Shown here: positions 11,888-24,625 of the stretch, piece after piece | Layout of the letters: each line of letters begins with the position of its first letter | Position numbering within the stretch: position 1 is the first letter of the stretch | Assembly: GCA_020205615.1 (NCBI GenBank) | Contig: CM035165.1 | Location: 87,358,005-87,422,004 of the forward strand | Direction of reading: 5' to 3' | DNA: 64,000 nucleotides | From: Panax quinquefolius | Taxonomy: Eukaryota > Streptophyta > Magnoliopsida > Apiales > Araliaceae | Position numbers and translations under genes: made by a program | The notes under the pieces: model-generated | Databases searched by the model: none | Told to the model about the DNA's origin: nothing | The model's input: only the letters and a program-made list of their open reading frames with translations

Positions 11888-13773
11888 TTATTAGGTTTTG
11901 TAATATTCGAAAACTTGATCAAATTGCATAAATAATGCGGAAGCGTGTAAAATCGAGTTTAAAAAAATTTACAAACCATATACGGATCATCCTTTATGCA
12001 TAATTATTAATTAAGCGAAAAATATGAAAATAAATCATACCCTTGAAGATCGAGCTTCCTCGGTGTCTGAAGTTCACCTCCAATCCTTTTCGCGTTCAAC
12101 TTGAATCCACCGGGTTTGGTTCCTTCCTTTGATCAACGTTAGCCACCCAAATGTTTGGCCTCTGAGGTGATCCACCAAGGAAGAATAAAGATTCAAGAAA
12201 ATGGGTGGTTGGCTAAACCCTAGTTTTTCTATCTCATAGAAAAGGCGTACTCTCCAACTCTTGGAATAATTATTTGTAAAAAGTCTTGATATCACCCATA
12301 ATAAGACTCCTCTTATTTATAGATGTGGGCAACCCACCTTAACAATTAAGGAATTGGGTTTTATTTAATTAATTAATTTTTTTAATTAATTAAGCTCCCT
12401 AATCTTATTAGGGATAATTAATTAAACTCCTTTAACTAATTTTCCTTCTAATCCAATTAGGAATAAATGAGAGTACTTATATTAAATTAATTCCTAAACT
12501 CTTTTAGAAATTAAAATAATAATAATAATTGTAATAATATTAATAAGACTCCTCTTATTAATTTATATTTAATATTTCTAAAATATTAAATAATAAATAT
12601 TAAGCTATTTAATTTATTCTATCACCATAGATTAAATTAAATATACATAACTATATATTATTACGATTATGCCATTAACTTCTTAAATAATTATTCTTCC
12701 TTTTATGGTGTGACCCTTTAGGTTCTCCATATTAAACCCAGGTTGTGAATAAATCAATTAGAACAATTCTAATCTTATTTAAATAAATAAATTAAACAAT
12801 TAATTTATTTAAATAAATAATATTTATTCTGATAATAGGGATAAGCCTCCCTAGCGATCAACGACTTTCCGATAATATAGATTTCAACATTAATCATAAA
12901 AGAACCTTTGAGTAAATAGTTCTGAGTATAATTCAATCCTTCCACCATACAATGTCCCAATTAAATATAAGACATGGAATTCTTTGTCAAGTCTTATTTT
13001 ATTTAATTATATGTATTTCGATCCTTAAATGCACAACTCCAAATAATGCAAATTAGAAACTCCTTTCTAATTTCATTACTACTTAACAACCAAGGACTCT
13101 TTGGGTTGTCATTTATCGAATCACATAGGACATTTCTCTTCTTTTTTATTAGAAGTGGTAGATTCTTTATTGATCATATATTATCTCCATGTATAACTTA
13201 TTATACCCAAGCATACCCTTTGATATACCCTAAGGGTCTTAAGGAATAAGTCAAAGTATAACTCATCATACACAAATACTATGATGATCTCAAGTCCAAG
13301 GATCACTTGTACTACTATCACTACTGAAATTCCTATTGACGAGACAAATAAAACTCCATTAGGTATTCCTTAGCGAGCCACGTTCGATTGAACTTATTCT
13401 CTAATAAGCACCTACATACTTGCTTTAGTGTCTCCACACAAATGATCATGAGATCAATCATCCTCATCCAATGAGTAAGCAACGTATGTATGTACCATCT
13501 ATCCGGATTCACTAATCCCCAATTTAGTAATCCAATGATTGGGAACTATTTTAGTTTTAAGCTTTCTAAGAATTTAGATCTCATTAGAATGATCATCATC
13601 ATTATTATAAAAGCATTGCTTAAAACTATGGGTTTATCACATATTATAAAAGCAGATCATGTAGATAATTAAAGCCTTTAATAAATTAATACTTTTTATT
13701 AATAAATGAATAAGATTGTTACAAAGTATATGCTTTATCATCAAACATGATTGGCTTGTGCATACTACTTTCA
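11888..13773 (-). repeat. Copia LTR C (5' LTR of inner element)
   Basis: Full-length LTR of the family (about 1.89 kb), starting at TTATTAGGTTTTG, a mutated TGTTGGGTTTG, and ending CTACTTTCA at 13773. It has the same hairpin set as LTR A. Small frames at 12074-12295, 13046-13249 and 13490-13672 are inside the LTR and recur in other copies only because the LTR recurs. Confidence 0.85.
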
Positions 13774-14930
13774 ATCACTTGAGTTTTGCCATGCTAAACG
13801 ACTTTAGCATCAAATGAATATACGCTCCTTGGGTTAAGTCGAGCATCCTCTTAAATCTATCTATATAGATTTATATCCCCAATTAAGATACTCTTCCAAA
13901 TCATTCATGGAGGAATGTTTAACAACTTTATCTTTACTTGATTGTAGCATTGGTATGTCATTCCTTATCCGTAGTATATCAACATATAGTACTAGGAATG
14001 TCACGATGCTCCCAACGACTTACTTCCTTTGTACACATTAGGTTCATTCTTATTTTTGATAAAATCAAACTCTTTTGATTGCCTCATCAAAACGAATGTT
14101 CCATATTTGAGAAACTTGCTTGAATCCATTTCTTTGATTGTAACACTTACCTCATCGTATGTAATCGGATCATCATCTTCATGATGTGTACCTCATCATC
14201 ATCATCTATGATGAATCCATACCTCCTAGGTATCTTGATACTATTCCGAATTTACGATTGATTTGTGGTATAATAGGTCTATCTACAGGTTCCTCTTATT
14301 TGACTTATAGTATTTTGTGGTTCTTGAACTCTTCAAGATCTATTATCCTCCCACTAGCCCCTTTTTAATGATAAACACCTTTATCTTAGAAGGCATCGTG
14401 TTTAAATAACAAACACCTTTTGCTAAGTAGAATTATAGAACATATACCCTAAACTTACTTTAGGATGTCCCACAAATTTGTACATGTCAAATCTTGTCCC
14501 AAGCTTATCCTTCGAAACCTTTTCACATAAGTTGGATAACCCTTATCTTAACATACTTAAGATTAGGATCCTCCCCGTCCATAACTTTTATGGAGTCTTG
14601 GGGCTTGGATTTTGAGGTTACCTTTTTACGTAGATATCACGACCATTTCTAGGACATGATCCTGAAGGATCTTTGGAATGTCGGTAAAATTATTTTGGAT
14701 CGTACCATGTTCAACAAGGTATGATTTTTCCTTTCAGATACATCAATCAATTATTACGTATCATGAGGTGTCCATTATGAGAAAAACCATTTGAGATGAT
14801 CTAGAAACTTATTGCACAAGTATTTATTCCTTGATCTAATTAAAGAATCTTAATACTTTGCCAATTTGTTTCACTTCTGAATTTTTTGAACCTTTCAAAT
14901 AATTCACACTTGTATTCAACAAATACATAC
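13774..14930 (-). pseudogene. Copia pol relic, outer element
   Basis: Starts inside pol (aligned with about 7075 of the inner copy), so the last ~0.66 kb of pol and the PPT are absent on this side of the nested element. The remainder matches 7075-8200 closely with many small indels. Fragments of RT and the integrase end can be read on the minus strand in shifting frames. Not functional. Confidence 0.65.
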
Positions 14931-15400
14931 ATTCAACTCTTTGAATGATCATCTCCTTTTCTTATACTAGTTTGTTCAATTTACAAAATAATTTTTCACG
15001 TAAGTCAAGTATACAAAATCCATTAAGTAATCTTTCGATTCTATACTGAAACAATATTATTATAAATAGAACAACAATTGTTCTTAATTATAATACCAAA
15101 AATTTTATTGTCCAACAATAAAATGGAAATAATGTTTCTAACAAGAATTGGAATACAATAACAACTTATTGACTTAATAGATTTGCCCGTGGGCGGTCTT
15201 AAACTATAAGTTTCTATAGCTAATCGTGCAACCTTTGCTTCATTTTCCACACATAGGATTACTTATCTTTGTTTAACTTTCTACTTCTGCTTGGTCCCTT
15301 CATAAATCTATATTTATGATAACCAAAGTCGGTATCCAATACCAAAGTAGAACCTTGACTTAAAGAAAAAATTATTTTAAATCATGAATAAATTTGTATT
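14931..15400 (-). pseudogene. Copia protease relic, outer element
   Basis: The 69-residue minus-strand frame at 15041-15250 is the best-preserved protease segment of the family: NEAKVARLAIETYSL, then the NIISILLLDNK block, then IIIKNNCCSIYNN. These match the C-terminal half of the Copia aspartic protease. The active-site half lies in another frame at about 15320-15360. Family knowledge: the protease releases Gag, integrase and RT from the polyprotein. Confidence 0.75.
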
Positions 15401-15423
15401 TGTAACCAAAATTTCACTAAGCT

Positions 15424-16221
15424 TCATTGGTTAGCCTCTGCGCAAGATGCTTCTTCATGAGCTTTCTTTCGATGTCCAGGCTTATAGCAGTGGAAGCAAA
15501 CTCCTTTGCTATCCGTATCAGTTTTGTTCTTATTATCCTTTGTTTTTACCTTTCTATTTACCTTCTTTGAATCGTTCTTCTTTTCAGAAGATCCTTTGGC
15601 CCCTACCAGTAAGACATGGTCTTTCTTGGTTGGAAAGTGACTCTCATCATTTTTCAACATGTTAAGCAAATCAACGAAGCTGATATCTAGCTTGTTTATA
15701 TGAAAAATTCACAACAATTGTGAAAAGGAGTCCGGGAGTGAGTGCAAGATCAAATCTTGGCTCAACTCTCCATCCATGACAAAACCAGTTGTCCTAATTG
15801 ATCAATCAAATTGATTATGTTAAGAACTTTTATACATCTTATAGTGCCATTGGCCATTCTAGATCGGAAGAGCTCCTTAGATATCTCGATATCTATCGGT
15901 CCTATTTTTCTCACCATCAACTACTTGATGTGCGGGAATATAGTAGGAGCATCCATAGTTTCATCTTGTGATTTGAAGCTCGTTACTCATGGATGCGAGC
16001 ATGATGCATTGAGCTAATCAGTGCATCATCTTGCCACTTTCTAAAAGTAGCAATCTCTTCCTTAGAGGCATTATGCGCAACCATTGCGAGGATAGGCGTA
16101 TTAAGGACATAAGATAACTTTTCAGCTATGAGAACTATTCTCAAATTCCTTAACCAATCCGTTTAATACGGTTTGGTTAAATAACATCTAATATGTTTCG
16201 CAGTGATAATAATTTAGACAT
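15424..16221 (-). pseudogene. Copia gag relic with zinc knuckle, outer element
   Basis: Gag start at 16221 (minus strand); stops and shifts follow, then an 81-residue open end (15424-15669) with MLNMLKNDESHFPTKK, a lysine-rich linker and the zinc-knuckle start GVCFHCYKPGHRKK. The family pattern is C-x2-C-x4-H-x4-C; the first two Cys and the His are present, but a frameshift displaces the last Cys (HEEASC). The knuckle is the RNA-binding part of the nucleocapsid. Confidence 0.8.
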
Positions 16222-18465
16222 TGTAAAATTTTGTAAATGAATTTGTAATTAACAACATTTTAACATACATTCTTTTATTAATTACCAAAATAAATTAGGT
16301 CTTGTTTTAAATTGGTATCTCCCACTATTTTCTTTCAAACTATATTACCTCACTTATATAGTTAAGCAAAAATCTAATTAAAGATTTGCTAGTGAGAATA
16401 AGGATCCCATTTCAAATGTATATAGCCTTGTGGTGACACAACAAACTATATATAAATAAATAGGTAGACAACTTTTGTCAATTACATCAACTATCTGAAC
16501 TCCTTTTCTTTTGCCTCTTAGATTATTTTGATCAAGTGGTGGCATATCCGAATCAAAATTATCCAAGTTAAGTCCGACCTAGCACTCCATATATTCAAAA
16601 AGAAAAATATCATCCTTGTGGTGACACAACAAAAAAATATTGTTCAATTTTCTTTATAAGCATCAAATGTGATAAATTAACATCTTAAATACTTAATACT
16701 TGCCTTGTGGTGACACAACAAACTTATATTAAATATTTAATACTCTATTAATTTTATCATGCTAGAAAGCGACGTTCGATATTCCAAATATCTTTGAACG
16801 CTTAGGACTTAATATAAAAATTGAGGGGTTTGTTATTAATTTGTCTCATCTTGTTTAAGCGGCATGCATATATATATATAAAATACGCATCATATTAATA
16901 AACATGCGAAGCATGTTTGCATAATATATAATATATATAGTATAAGCATGCACATATAGAATACTATATTCTACCTGGATTGATTATGAACTTTTATTCT
17001 AGTTTGGTTCACTAGAGCCACCAAGTGAACCAAAAGGTCAAATCTAGGGGTGCAAGAATTAATATTTAAATATAACTATTACATTTAAACTGGGCTCCAT
17101 TACAAACGGGTCTTCAAACGCTCCTTGCTCCTTGATCTCTAATTTTCAAAATTAATTCTAACTATTCCTATTACAAAACTATTTAAAATAAATAGAAACC
17201 TTGATCGTGATCGAGGGAAGTACATAGGAGGAAGATAGAATTTACATTAAGAAAAATTAGAGAAGGCGAGGTCTGTGAACCCCATTTAATAAAACCCATA
17301 CATTCATGCATCCAACTAAAATAAAATCCAATCACATTGGTCAATTGTCCATAATCAATCTCATTTATTATCATACATATCACCATATGCATCAATAAAT
17401 AACATTCATCTAATGAATAATAAACATTCAATATATATATTGATATCATTTAATGGGCAAATTTAGTTAGTATAAAATCTATTTTTGAATCAAAATAAAC
17501 TCCTTTATTTTAATCCAAATTTAAATCAAAATAAAACTATTTTATTTTAATTTATCCAATTTTGAATAAAATTAACTATTTTATTTTAATCAAAATTTTA
17601 ATCAAAATAAACTCCTTTATTTTAATTAATTATGGAATCCAATTTTATATAAAAAAAAAAAAAAACTTATTAAAGGAAACAATCAATTCTCTTAAAAAAA
17701 ATTTCCTATTCACAAATAAACACTTTTTTTTTTGAATAATATGAAATCTTATTTCATATCTAAATAAACTCGCTTTATTTAAGGAAATTAGGATTCTCTT
17801 TCCTATTCACAAATAAACTCCTTTATTTTGAATAATATGAAATCTTATTTCATATCTAAATAAACTCCTTTATTTAAGGAAAGATGAAATTCAATTTCAA
17901 CTCCAATTAGTTATCTTTCAAATCCAATTCCAACTCTAAATTAGTTAGCATGAAATTTAATTTTAAAATTAAAATAAACTCTTTTTATTTTAATATTAAA
18001 ATAAACCTTTTATTTTAAGATTAAAATAAAATTTTATTTTAATTATAAAATAATTAAGAATATTATATATATATATATATATAAAATATATATAAAGCAT
18101 ATATATTATACCTTAATTTATATATAATCCAAGTGTAATCAATCACGTGATGAACCTTTTGTTTTTACTGCACTTTGATATCCCGCCTCCTGGCATTCCC
18201 TTATTAACCTTAATCATATTCAAAATAGGATGATATCCGGAGACAAGTAATATTCTATGAAGCATGTAGCAGACAAGGAAATCAACCATGCCAATCAATC
18301 AGGATTCCTTAAAAAAATCTTCATGCGAATCTCCAATATGTATTTTTTTTAAATATATTACCGCTTTTTTTTTTTTTTTAATAAATTTTATACAACAAAT
18401 TATGCCCAATTAAAATGTTCTAAACACATATCAATATACATATCAAATCAAACAATTAATAATTA
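16222..18465 (-). repeat. Copia 5' leader, outer element
   Basis: About 2.2 kb homologous to 9495-11862. It has the three core hairpins (16419-16452, about 16606-16641 and 16693-16732), the AAATAAA-CTCY-TTTATTT array (17461-18050) and a short TA tract. A few hundred bases near 18120-18365 differ from the inner copy, which shows local replacement. No coding potential seen. Confidence 0.7.
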
Positions 18466-18490
18466 GCATAAAGGTTTGGCTCGATGCCAC
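18466..18490 (-). other. Copia primer-binding site, outer element
   Basis: The minus strand reads GTGGCATCGAGCCAAACC directly after LTR D, the same site as at 11863-11887 with one transition. It marks LTR D as the 5' LTR of the outer element. Confidence 0.7.
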
Positions 18491-20377
18491 TGTTGGGTTT
18501 GTAATATTCAAGAACACAATCAAATTGCACAAATAAAGCGGAAACATGTAAAATCGAGTTTAAAAATTTTACAAACCATATACCCTTGATCACCCTTTAT
18601 GCACAATTATTAATTAAAGGAAAAATGAAGAACAAAATCAAACCCTTGAAGATCGAGAGCTTCCTCGAATCTGAAGTTCACCTCCAATCCTTTTTGCATT
18701 CAACTTGAATCCACCGGTTTGGTTCCTTCCTTTGATCAACGTTAGCCACCCAAGTGTTTTGGCCTCTAAGGGTGATCCACCAGGAAAGAAGAAGGATGTA
18801 AGAATATGGGTGTTTGGCTAAACCCTAGTTTTTCTATCTCTATAGAAAAGGAGTACTCTCCCAACTATTGGAATTACGTATGTTGTAAAAAGTCAACAAC
18901 TCCTTACACCCATAATAAGACTCCTCTTATTTATAGATGTGGGCAACCCTCCTTAACAATTAAGGAATTGGGTTTTATTTTAATTAATTAAAATCTTTAA
19001 TTAATTAAGCTCCCTAATCTTATTAGGGATAATTAATTAAACTCTTTTAATTAATTTAACCTCCTAATCCTATTAGGAATAAATGAGAGTACTTATATTA
19101 AATTAATTCCTAAACTCTTTTAGAAATTAAAATAATAATAATTGTAATAATATTAATAAGACTCCTCTTATTAATTTATATTTAATATTTCTAAAATATT
19201 AAATAATAAATATTAAGCTATTTAATTTATTCTATCACCATAGATTAAATTAAATATACTTAACATATTATTACGATTATGCCATTAACTTCTTAAATAA
19301 TTATTCTTCTTTTTATGGTGTGACCCTTTAGGTTCTCCATATTAAACCTAGGTTGTGAATAAATCAATTAGAACAATTCTAATCTTATTTAAATAAATAA
19401 ATTAAACAATTAATTTATTTAAATAAATAATATTTATTCTACAATAGGGATAAGCCTCCCTAGCGATCAACAACTTTCCGGATAATATAGATTTCAACAT
19501 TAATCATAAAAGAACCTTTGAGTAAATAGTTACCGTGCAATTCAATCCTTCCACCATATAATGTCCCAATTAAATATAAGACATGGAATTCTTGTCAAGT
19601 CTTATTTTATTTAATTATATGTATTTCGATTCTTAAATGCACAACTCCAAATAATGCAAATTAGAAACTCCTTTCTAATTTCATTCTCATTAACCAAGGA
19701 CTACTGAGTTGTCATTTATCGAATCACATAGGACATTTCTCTTCGCTTTTATAGAAGTGGTAGATTCTTTATTGATCATACATTATCTCCATATACAACT
19801 TATTATACCCAAGCATACCCTTTGATATACCCTAAGGGTCTTAAGGAATAAGTCAAAGTATAACTCATCATACACAAGATACCATGATGATCTCAAGTCC
19901 AAGGATCACTTTTACTACTATCACTACAGGAATTCCTATTGACAGGCAAGTAAAACTCCATTAGGTATTCCTTAGCGAGCCACGTTCAATGAACTTATTC
20001 TCTAATAAGCACCTACATACTTGCTTTAGTGTCTCCACACAAATGATCATGAGATCAATCATTCTCATCCAATGAAAGCAAGCAACGTATGTACCCAATC
20101 TATCCTGATTCACTAATCCCCAATTTAGTAATCCAACGATTGAGAACTATTTTAGTTTTAAGCTTTCTAAGAATTTAGATCTCATTAGAATGATCATCAT
20201 CATTATTCTAAAAGCATTTTTTAAAACTATGGGTTTATCACATATTATAAAACAGCATCATGTAGATAATTAAAAGCCTTTAATAAATTAATACTTTTTA
20301 TTAATAAATGAATAAGATTGTTACAAAGTATATGCTTTATCATCAAACATGATTGGCTTGTATGCATACTACTTTCA
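18491..20377 (-). repeat. Copia LTR D (5' LTR of outer element)
   Basis: 1,887 bp, from TGTTGGGTTTG to CTACTTTCA, nearly identical to LTR A and followed by the TATAT duplication. It contains the same hairpin series. The small frame at 18806-18991 is shared with LTR A and has no protein family resemblance. Confidence 0.9.
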
Positions 20378-22080
20378 TATATGTGGAGGAGGAGTATTTT
20401 TGTTACCAAAAATATTTAAAGCATGTTTTATGTGTCGGTGGACCCCATTTCTTGACTGAAATTTGATTATAGCTTGTAAAATCGCTTGTTTGTGGATTTC
20501 GGTCAATTTTTGTTTTGAATTTGGAAAAACTTTCTTCTGTAAAGTTGTAGAGAATTGAATTTCCTATAAAAAGTCGTGAGTTTCGAATTTTCTGATAAAA
20601 GGGCTATTTATTGTGAATTATTGAGTTCAAGTTCAAAATAATTAATTTTGGAAGTTTAAATTATTTTAAATTAGAAAACGTTTTTCTTACTTTTTCTAGA
20701 AGGTGGAATGTGTTTATTGAGCTGAAATCAGATTTCAAGAGTGGCGTAGGAATTTTGATATATATATATATATATATATTTATATTTTATTAAATTTTCT
20801 ACTTTGGTGTTCTAAGCATTTTCCTATAAATAGGGTGCTTAGGTTAGAATTGAAAATCACACCGTAAACCCAAGTTTTCTCTCTCTATATTATTGAGCGT
20901 ATTCTTGTGAGTATTTTGAGTATATTTTGAGTATTGCTATACTATTGCAAGTTCAAGTCATAGCCTATATCCCTGTTGTTTAAGAAATCTTGATCTTTCG
21001 AGGTAAGGATATTTTTTTTTCGTAATGATATTATTTCTTCAATATCATTATCTTTCAAATATTGATCTGAAGTTTTATCAAATTTGGAACTTTTGGTGCT
21101 CTGAGTTACTATTCACGTGTCGACACTATTCACGATCATCGACACTTTATTCATCGAAAATGAAAATTTTCCCTTTTAAATCTAAAATATCAATTGTGGA
21201 TACTAGCTTTGATTGTATCCATGTTACGATCATTCTTGAATTTTACACCACTATGATTATTTTTGAGGTATTTTTGGACATGGATAAAACAAAGTACTGA
21301 ATCCTTAATCCTTAATCCTTGTCATTTTGTTTCAATTGGATTCGTTTCTTTAAAAATATTTTCATCATCCTCGGTCTTAAATAATGATATTATTGAATAT
21401 CTTTGGCCTCAGTAGTGCAAAGATGAATGATTTCGATAAATATCTTTGGCCCAGTGGTGCAAAGATGAACAAGTGTTTAGATGAATATGACTAATCGATG
21501 AATATCTTTGGCTGTCAGTGTAGCAAAAGATGAATATTTGATTCCGATATATATCGATTGATTGATGTTACAGGGATAAAAGATAGATTTATGAACTTTT
21601 AAATTCATACATAGAAGATAGTAGTTTGTATTCTCTACTTAACTCTTCTAATGAATTATTATTTCATTGCGAATATTGATTTAAAACTTGTTGTCTATTG
21701 TATTCTATTAGATTTTTCCTGTTGAAGACTAATGATAATTTGTTGTATATTATCTTAGTCATAATATTCTTCTTGGGCTAGTTGAGCTCACCCTTTTCCT
21801 TTTGTTCCATTTTTCTTTTCGTGGAGGTGAGAATATAGCGAGTACAGTTGGGTATGGAATGAAGGTTCTAGAGAGAGTTATTTAGTAGTCCTCACCATTT
21901 TGTAAAATAATGTATCAATAAATGTGATGAGGATTTATTTGAGTATAGATATTGTCTAGAAGATAATATTTGTATTCAAACTCACAGCTTTCTTGTTGTA
22001 ATAATAAAGTTGTAGTTGTTTACGTACCATGTATTGACAACTCGTAATGGGTGATGTATACCTATTTTGGGGGCGTCACA
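20378..22080 (+). repeat. E1-family LTR, second fragment, right piece
   Basis: Continues 1927-2236 after the Copia insertion. It has a clean TATA box (TATAAATA, 20825-20832), three ATCTTTG...CAAAGAT hairpin repeats (about 21393-21530) and the terminus GGGGGCGTCACA at 22080. A short TA tract at 20757-20779 is private to this copy. After 22080 the sequence switches to the E3 LTR. Confidence 0.85.
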
Positions 22081-23020
22081 GTTAAACTGTTATTGGTAAA
22101 CAACGATTAAGGCAAGTCTTTCAGTTCCTATTTGTTTTTAATCTGTATTGCAAAGAGTATGATGTATTTCTTCTGTTGTAAGTATCAAATGTTAAGGTCA
22201 ATTTATGACTACATCGGTTGAGTAAGAAATGTTGATTGGGTTATGGAACTCAATCTTTATTTGACATGTGATGTACAACATGTATAATGTGTTTAGACAT
22301 ATGTTTATGATGTATAAGATGAACATGTTATTTATGTGCTACGTGTTGCATGAAAACTATTAGATATACTGACTTGTCGAGCTCAACCTTGCAAATAACC
22401 ATTTTTGCAGGTTAAGGATTCAAGGTAATGTTATATTCTACTTGAAAGACATGAATCAGATGTAATGCATGAAGATTTATATACTTTGGCTGAGTTGTTA
22501 TTATTTTGAATCATGTTTAAGGTTCCGGGTGATGTACTTGATAATGTATGATGTTTAATAGATGTTGAGTTATAAAGTTTAAATTTTGTTCAATGTATAA
22601 AGGGTATTGAGCATGGATGTAAGTTTTATTTATTAACTATGATAAAGTGAGTAATAAACTAAGTATGGTTCAAAGGTAAGTAAAGATAAATGTTTTGAGA
22701 AATGTACTTAATAATTTATGATGTGAAACTTCACATTTAGTTATAAAGTCTGAGCTACCCAATGTATAAGAAATATCGAGCTAAAATGTATGATTTTATA
22801 TAATAATTCTGATGAAGCGAATCATAAAATAAATTTGATTCGAGAGATGTGTAGATGATAAATGTTTTTATTTAGGGAATTAAAGTAAGAAGACATAAAA
22901 GTTTAAATTACTCCATATTTTATTAAGTTTAACATCGAATAATGATGTAAAATCAAAAGTTAGATGTATTGTTAACGACCGAAGTTGAGAGATGAATTGT
23001 ATGAATTTGGGGTCGTTATA
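22081..23020 (+). repeat. E3 gypsy 5' LTR, terminal 0.94 kb
   Basis: Aligns with 29529-30118 of the 3' LTR and continues about 360 bp further, to GGGGTCGTTATA. That is followed at once by a PBS. The left 2.5 kb of this LTR is missing, displaced by the E1 insertion and off the window. Motifs such as GAGCTCAACC and TTTGCAGGTTAAGG are shared with the 3' copy. Confidence 0.8.
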
Positions 23021-23034
23021 GTTGGTATCAAAGC
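23021..23034 (+). other. E3 primer-binding site
   Basis: GTTGGTATCAAAGC directly after the LTR end, close to the plant initiator tRNA-Met PBS (TGGTATCAGAGC). It shows E3 runs on the plus strand. Confidence 0.75.
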
Positions 23035-23363
23035 TGTATGTTATAAACCTTAGGTAGGAGTACCTTAGGCTATAATCTTAGAGAAGAAAAGTGAAGATTG
23101 TAAAGGATGAACTCAATTAGAGTTTGAACAATAAGAAATAAATTTAACAAATGTATAGAGAAGAGATTAAAATATATATGAGAAGATTCAAAGAGGAATC
23201 TTGAGGTATTTAAAAGATATGAATATGGAGTTACCCGACTCCGTAATAAGATGTTAAGTGTTATTAAATGAGCGATGTCTACAAGATGAAGATGATTAAG
23301 ATAATAAGAATGAACTTAAATCGAGTTTAATTGATAAAATTTAAAGAATGCTTATGAAATAAG

Positions 23364-24625
23364 TAGGGGTGGGCATCGAGAAATTATCGGACCGAATGAA
23401 TTCCGTCTTAGAACCATCTACCGAATACCAAAAGTAACCAAATTTATGTATCGAAATCACAGAGTGCAAGTTAAACCCATATCCCGAACCGATTAACCGG
23501 TTCAAATCGATTCAAATCGGTTTGTACCTATTTTGTATCTGGGTTGTATGCAATCAACTAAGAAGCAACACGAATCATGTTATCAACTAAGCAAGTAATC
23601 ACATATTTTAATTAACCCATTCAATTCAATCAAAAGATTTCCAAATCAATCCAATAAATCAAAGATACAATAACCAATGGTTTTAAATACTACAACAAAC
23701 AAAATTATAATCAACCTTTTAGATAGTAATACATTAAATTAGATGTCCATTCATCTAATTTTTGCAAAATGTAATGACAGAAAAGAAGTCAATAGCTTCT
23801 ACGGTTTTACCCTCAACATAAACTATCAAAGATCTAACAAAAATTTCTAGATCAAAATAATCAAAGCATCGAAAATTAAAATCAAGAAATTAGTCTTTTC
23901 ATAAACAAATTACCACAAACAAATTACAAGTCCATGACTTCCTTACACAACTTTCCTCTTCAAACAAACACTAGATTCAAACACCTACAAGAACAATATG
24001 AATTCATAGAAAAAGAGACCTTAGTCCTCAGACCCATAATATTTTTCAAAATTTTCATCAACATGAAAGTTTAAACCATAACTAAAAAATTTGAAAAATT
24101 AAGGATCCCCAAATCACAAACCCAAATCGTTTTTGCACAAACCCATGAAAAAATTTCACAAATACATAGATCTCATTACGCTAATGAAGACATTAATGAA
24201 GGAGGAGAAGAAGATGGAGAGCAATTGCACTATTTTTTCAATCCACTAGCGATTTGAGACTTGAGATTGAGACTTGGAGTCTTGGAGAGTGGAGAGAGAG
24301 TAGGTGTGGTGTGGAGACGAGGTGAGAGAAGAACTTTGGTCTCGAGATCCGAAGTTAATTTGGGAATTAGGAAATAAAAGGCTTTACCTTTATTCAATTT
24401 TAACCTGGCCCAAACCTCTTTGTTCAATTAACCTGTTTAATCCGGCAAGCGGTTTGGTATGTCATCAACTTACAAAGTAACCTCCCTAACCCGGTCTCGA
24501 TTATCCCAGATATATCTGGGTTTTTGTATCTGAATTCTAAACGGTGCACATTTATCCCGAATCGGGTTCGAGCCAACCGATTCACCGAAAAACCTAAAAA
24601 AAGCGGTTTTTTTTGCCCACCCCTA
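23364..24625. mobile_element. Non-autonomous hAT-type DNA transposon
   Basis: 1,262 bp bounded by 12-bp terminal inverted repeats TAGGGGTGGGCA and TGCCCACCCCTA, with the 8-bp TSD GAAATAAG on both sides (23356-23363 and 24626-24633). The terminal sequence and 8-bp duplication are typical of plant hAT elements. The subterminal parts contain repeated GGTTCAAATCGATTC-like motifs. No transposase frame is present; the minus-strand frames at 24230-24657 are unrecognisable. Confidence 0.85.

Larger units (their letters stand above)
4517..13773 (-). mobile_element. Inner Ty1/copia element nested in the outer copy
   Basis: Bounded by LTRs B (4517-6400) and C (11888-13773). These share variants with each other but not with A or D; one example is the stretch around 4795-4870, matched at 12175-12250. 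On the minus strand C is the 5' LTR with PBS 11863-11887, followed by leader, gag, protease, RT/RNase H relics, PPT and LTR B. LTR B lacks the first five plus-strand bases (TGTTG). The flanking outer pol sequence does not rejoin exactly: about 285 bp, present at 6790-7075 in the inner copy, are missing. So the insertion was accompanied or followed by a deletion, and no TSD is visible. Confidence 0.75.
2237..20377 (-). mobile_element. Outer Ty1/copia LTR retrotransposon (minus strand)
   Basis: An 18.1 kb unit bounded by LTR copies A (2237-4131) and D (18491-20377) and flanked by the 5-bp TSD TATAT (2232-2236 and 20378-20382). Both flanks rejoin to give intact E1 LTR sequence. On the minus strand the order is LTR D, PBS, long leader, gag, protease, RT/RNase H relics, PPT, LTR A, which is the Copia order. 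A second element of the same family (4517-13773) sits inside it. Diagnostic variants pair A with D (for example around 2590-2700 and 18845-18955, nearly identical), confirming them as the outer pair. All genes are broken and much of integrase and RT is deleted, so it is non-autonomous now. I do not assign a Copia sublineage. Confidence 0.9.
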
